A stretch of DNA of 7,392 bases, from positions 1-7,392 of the forward strand of contig JAFVAS010000237.1 of NCBI GenBank assembly GCA_017480395.1. The letters run 5' to 3'. Each line of letters begins with the position of its first letter. Within the stretch, counting starts at the first letter, position 1. The translations under genes and the position numbers were made by a program. This DNA comes from Oscillospiraceae bacterium (GTDB lineage Bacteria; Bacillota; Clostridia; Oscillospirales; Oscillospiraceae). The notes under the pieces were generated by a model, which made no database searches, was not told the DNA's origin, and saw only the letters and a program-made list of their open reading frames with translations. Of the stretch, positions 5,546 through 7,392 are shown piece by piece.

Positions 5546-5569
5546 AGAGAAATAAAGAGAGAAATAAAG
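5546..5569 (+). repeat. Purine-rich 12-nt tandem repeat between the XpaC-like and lipid kinase genes
   Basis: AGAGAAATAAAG is present twice exactly (5546-5557 and 5558-5569), followed by a degenerate AGAATAGAG. It fills most of the 63-nt gap. Being unstructured and A/G-rich, it may act as a translation enhancer or ribosome standby site for the next gene, whose own Shine-Dalgarno (GAGG, 5580-5583, 8 nt from the ATG) is weak. Confidence 0.7.
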
Positions 5570-5591
5570 AGAATAGAGCGAGGCGTTTGAT

Positions 5592-6500
5592 ATGCGGCAC
5601 CTGTTTATCATCAACCCCGCGGCGGGAAAGCACATGAAGGTGGACGCCCTGCGGCAGCAGATCAGCGATCTGATGCGCCGGAGGGACGAGGCCTGGACCA
5701 TCGAACTGACCGAGGCCCCCGGCCATGCCGAGGCCCTGGCCCGCCAGGCGGCGGACGCCCCGGAGGACGGCCTGCGGGTCTACGCCCTGGGGGGCGACGG
5801 CACCCTCAACGAGGTGGTCAACGGCGTGGCGGGCCGGCCGAACGTGGCGGTGGGCTGCTGCCCCCTCGGCTCCGGCAACGACTTCATCAAGCTGTTCAAC
5901 GTCGGGCGGGAGCGCTTCCGCGACCTGGCCGCCCTGGTGGATGCCGGGGAGCGGGAGGTGGATCTGATCCGCTGCAACGACCGCTACTCCATCAACATCT
6001 GCTCCGTAGGCTTTGATGCCCGGATCGGGCTGGAGCAGGCGGAATACAAAAAGCTGCCTCTGGTCACCGGCAAGGGGGCCTACCTCATCAGCCTGGTGGT
6101 CAACACCGTCAAGGGCATCCACCGCCCCTACCGGCTGGAGCTGGACGGGGAGCCGATGGAGGGCGACTACACCCTCATCGCCGCCTGCAACGGGCGCTGG
6201 TACGGCGGCAGCTTCAATCCCGCTCCGGACGCCCTCCCCGACGACGGCCTGCTCGACTTCATCATCGTGGAGGGGGTCAGCCGCCTGACCGTGGCCAACC
6301 TGGTGCTCAAATACGCCAAGGGCCGGGGAAAGGAGTTCCCCGACCTCATCCACATGCGCCGGGGCAGGTGCCTCAAGGTGTGGTGCGACCGCAGCAGCAT
6401 GGTCAACGTGGACGGCGAGCGGCTGGACGCGGATTCGCTCTCCTTCTCCGTGTCTGCTAATCGCCTGCGGCTGCTGGTGCCCTCCGGCGCGCATTGGTGA
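5592..6500 (+). CDS. DgkB/YegS/BmrU-family lipid (diacylglycerol) kinase
   Basis: This 302-residue soluble or membrane-associated kinase has the full signature of the family that phosphorylates diacylglycerol or related lipids with ATP. It shows NPAAGK near the N-terminus (8-13), the nucleotide-binding GGDGT (67-71) followed by LNEVVNG, PLGSGNDF (91-98), the SVGFDA segment (138-143), GRWYGGSFNPAP (201-212) with PDDGLLD (216-222), and NVDGE (272-276), whose Glu276 corresponds to the proposed catalytic base of DgkB. Length is standard for the family. In Firmicutes the essential member DgkB recycles diacylglycerol released by lipoteichoic acid synthesis, but several paralogues exist and the substrate cannot be decided here. 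It is last in the cluster and followed by a strong terminator. The weak GAGG site at 8 nt supports the ATG at 5592. Confidence 0.92.
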   Translation: MRHLFIINPAAGKHMKVDALRQQISDLMRRRDEAWTIELTEAPGHAEALARQAADAPEDGLRVYALGGDGTLNEVVNGVAGRPNVAVGCCPLGSGNDFIKLFNVGRERFRDLAALVDAGEREVDLIRCNDRYSINICSVGFDARIGLEQAEYKKLPLVTGKGAYLISLVVNTVKGIHRPYRLELDGEPMEGDYTLIAACNGRWYGGSFNPAPDALPDDGLLDFIIVEGVSRLTVANLVLKYAKGRGKEFPDLIHMRRGRCLKVWCDRSSMVNVDGERLDADSLSFSVSANRLRLLVPSGAHW

Positions 6501-6522
6501 TTTGGAAAGTGAGAAAACGGGA

Positions 6523-6562
6523 GATATTCCGAGAATATCAAAGAAATTCAAAGAATATCTGT
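6523..6562. repeat. 10-bp-phased GAATATC repeats with inverted partner upstream of groES
   Basis: GATATTC (6523-6529) and GAATATC (6533-6539) form a perfect 7-bp inverted repeat with a 3-nt loop. GAATATCAAA, GAAATTCAAA and GAATATCTGT then start at 6533, 6543 and 6553, a strict 10-bp period. A further GAATATTC palindrome is at 6594-6601. The 104-nt stretch 6501-6604 holds no gene. Confidence 0.6.
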
Positions 6563-6603
6563 GCTCTTTTTCCTTTCAACGCCGAAATTAACAGAATATT
6601 CAC

Positions 6604-6640
6604 AAAACAAGACTTGCTATTTGGCAGGTCTTGTTTTATT
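6604..6640 (+). terminator. Rho-independent terminator of the MATE/XpaC/lipid-kinase cluster
   Basis: AAAACAAGAC (6604-6613) pairs perfectly with GTCTTGTTTT (6628-6637). The stem continues inward through a U-G wobble and three more pairs (to 6617/6624), leaving a loop of about 6 nt. The right arm ends in TTGTTTTATTATT. The left arm begins with four A residues, so it could also work in reverse. It lies 104 nt after the lipid kinase stop. Confidence 0.85.
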
Positions 6641-6648
6641 ATTATAGT
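6621..6648 (+). promoter_or_regulatory. Predicted sigma-A promoter of groES-groEL
   Basis: TTGGCA (6621-6626, 5 of 6) and TATAGT (6643-6648, 5 of 6) are separated by 16 nt. Transcription is predicted to begin near 6655, at the first bases of the CIRCE element. The -35 box lies within the loop and right arm of the preceding terminator hairpin. Confidence 0.75.
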
Positions 6649-6653
6649 CGCGG

Positions 6654-6680
6654 TTGGCACTCTGGATTATTGAGTGCTAA
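6654..6680 (+). promoter_or_regulatory. CIRCE operator (HrcA binding site)
   Basis: TTGGCACTC (6654-6662), a 9-nt spacer and GAGTGCTAA (6672-6680) match the CIRCE consensus TTAGCACTC-N9-GAGTGCTAA with a single change (G for A at position 3 of the left arm). It overlaps the predicted transcription start and precedes groES by 52 nt. HrcA repression relieved by heat stress is established for this element in Firmicutes. hrcA itself is not in the window. Confidence 0.97.
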
Positions 6681-6732
6681 ACCGCCCGAGCTTTGTGAAA
6701 CATGCATCTTTTATATAAGGAGGAACCAGAAC

Positions 6733-7020
6733 ATGAAACTCAACCCTTTGTCTGACCGCGTGGTCATCAAGCAGGTGGAGGCGGAGGAGGTCACCAAGGG
6801 TGGCATCATCCTGACCGGCGCCGCCAAGGAAAAGCCCGAGATGTACACCGTCGTCGCCGTCGGCCCCGGCGGCTTCGTCAACGGCGAGAAGGTGGAGATG
6901 ACCGTCAAGGTCGGCGACACCGTCATCACCGGCAAATATTCCGGCACCAACGTCAAGATCGACGGCGAGGAGCTCACCATCGTCCGCCAGGACGACATTC
7001 TCGCGGTCGTCTCCGAATAA
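6733..7020 (+). CDS. groES: GroES co-chaperonin
   Basis: This 95-residue protein is the 10-kDa lid of the GroEL folding chamber, acting as a cytoplasmic heptamer. It shows NPLSDRVVIK at the N-terminus, the mobile loop with GGIIL (23-27) that docks onto GroEL, VVAVGPGG (40-47), VKVGDTVITGKYSGT (58-72) and the C-terminal DDILAVV. Length is standard. The start at 6733 is fixed by AAGGAGG (6717-6723) 9 nt upstream; earlier in-frame starts fall in the promoter and operator. It is followed by groEL after 24 nt, and both are controlled by the upstream promoter and CIRCE element. Confidence 0.98.
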   Translation: MKLNPLSDRVVIKQVEAEEVTKGGIILTGAAKEKPEMYTVVAVGPGGFVNGEKVEMTVKVGDTVITGKYSGTNVKIDGEELTIVRQDDILAVVSE

Positions 7021-7044
7021 CCCATCTGCAGGAGGTAATTTACT

Positions 7045-7392
7045 ATGTCCAAACTGATTTGCTACGGCGAGGAAGCTCGCTCCGCCCTGGTCCGCGGCGT
7101 GGACCAGCTGGCCGATACCGTCAAGATCACCATGGGCCCCAAGGGCCGCAACGTGGTGCTGGGCAAGACCTATGGTTCCCCCCTCATCACCAACGACGGC
7201 GTGACCATCGCCAAGGAGATCGATCTGGAGGATCCCTTTGAGAACATTGGCGCTCAGCTGGTCAAGGAGGTCGCCACCAAGACCAACGACGTGGCCGGCG
7301 ACGGCACCACCACCGCCACCCTGCTGACCCAGGCCATCGTCCGGGAGGGCCTGAAGAACCTGGCCGCCGGCGCCAACCCCATGATCATGAAG
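7045..7392 (+). CDS. groEL: GroEL chaperonin, 60 kDa (N-terminal 116 codons only)
   Basis: The first 116 residues of GroEL are present and the frame is open to the right edge. They cover the start of the equatorial ATPase domain: YGEEARSALVRGVDQLAD, TMGPKGRNVVLG (29-40), ITNDGVTIAKEI (48-59) and the nucleotide-binding GDGTTTAT (85-92). Its Asp86 corresponds to the catalytic Asp87 of E. coli GroEL. The extreme N-terminus (MSKLICYGEEAR) replaces the usual K-x-I/V-K/R-F/Y with an ICY segment, a minor difference. GGAGG (7031-7035) lies 9 nt before the ATG. It is cotranscribed with groES and works with it in ATP-driven protein folding. Confidence 0.98.
   Translation, partial: MSKLICYGEEARSALVRGVDQLADTVKITMGPKGRNVVLGKTYGSPLITNDGVTIAKEIDLEDPFENIGAQLVKEVATKTNDVAGDGTTTATLLTQAIVREGLKNLAAGANPMIMK

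Noticed and set aside
4209..6551. A 780-codon open frame on the minus strand covering both the XpaC-like and lipid kinase genes
   Set aside because: Its translation is low-complexity (rich in A, G, L, H, D, V) with no family resemblance, while both plus-strand genes have clear domains. Long antisense frames are expected in GC-rich coding DNA.
1..7392. CRISPR arrays, tRNA/rRNA genes, insertion sequences or phage genes
   Set aside because: No regularly spaced long repeats, cloverleaf-like or rRNA-like segments, transposases or flanking terminal repeats were seen. The window looks like chromosomal core and near-core genes.

Overview
The window comes from a GC-rich member of the Firmicutes. The closest fit is a gut-type Clostridia, perhaps Oscillospiraceae; this lineage is inferred from gene content and style, not from a search. 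Support comes from a CIRCE/HrcA operator in front of groES-groEL, strong AGGAGG-type ribosome binding sites, sigma-A-like promoters in AT-rich gaps, and an XpaC-family gene, all in a genome with strongly GC-biased third codon positions.

Layout: positions 1-2555 carry the upstream half of an F-type ATP synthase operon on the minus strand. In transcription order it holds a small two-helix membrane protein in the atpI/atpZ slot, atpB (a), atpE (c), atpF (b), and a gene in which the delta subunit (atpH) is fused in frame to the alpha subunit (atpA). The fusion runs off the left edge. A 290-bp AT-rich gap (2556-2845) separates this operon from a divergent plus-strand cluster and contains a recognisable promoter for each direction.

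The plus-strand cluster (2846-6500) encodes a MATE-family efflux transporter, a three-helix membrane protein with an XpaC-like C-terminal domain, and a DgkB/YegS/BmrU-type diacylglycerol (lipid) kinase. Short gaps (25 and 63 nt), no visible internal terminator, and a strong hairpin/U-tract terminator at 6604-6640 suggest one transcript. A common theme of membrane or envelope maintenance is plausible but inferred.

The window ends with groES and the first 116 codons of groEL. Their promoter has its -35 box inside the preceding terminator hairpin, and a CIRCE operator starts at about the predicted transcription start, so the chaperonin operon is probably repressed by HrcA.

The most notable observation is the delta-alpha fusion. 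The reading frame runs without a stop from a nearly complete delta domain into a nearly complete alpha N-terminus, with almost no linker. This is hard to reconcile with the usual alpha3:delta1 stoichiometry. Other points are the phased GAATATC repeats and terminator/promoter overlap before groES, paired TTG(C/T)ACAA motifs around the atp promoter, and the atypical atpI-position protein.
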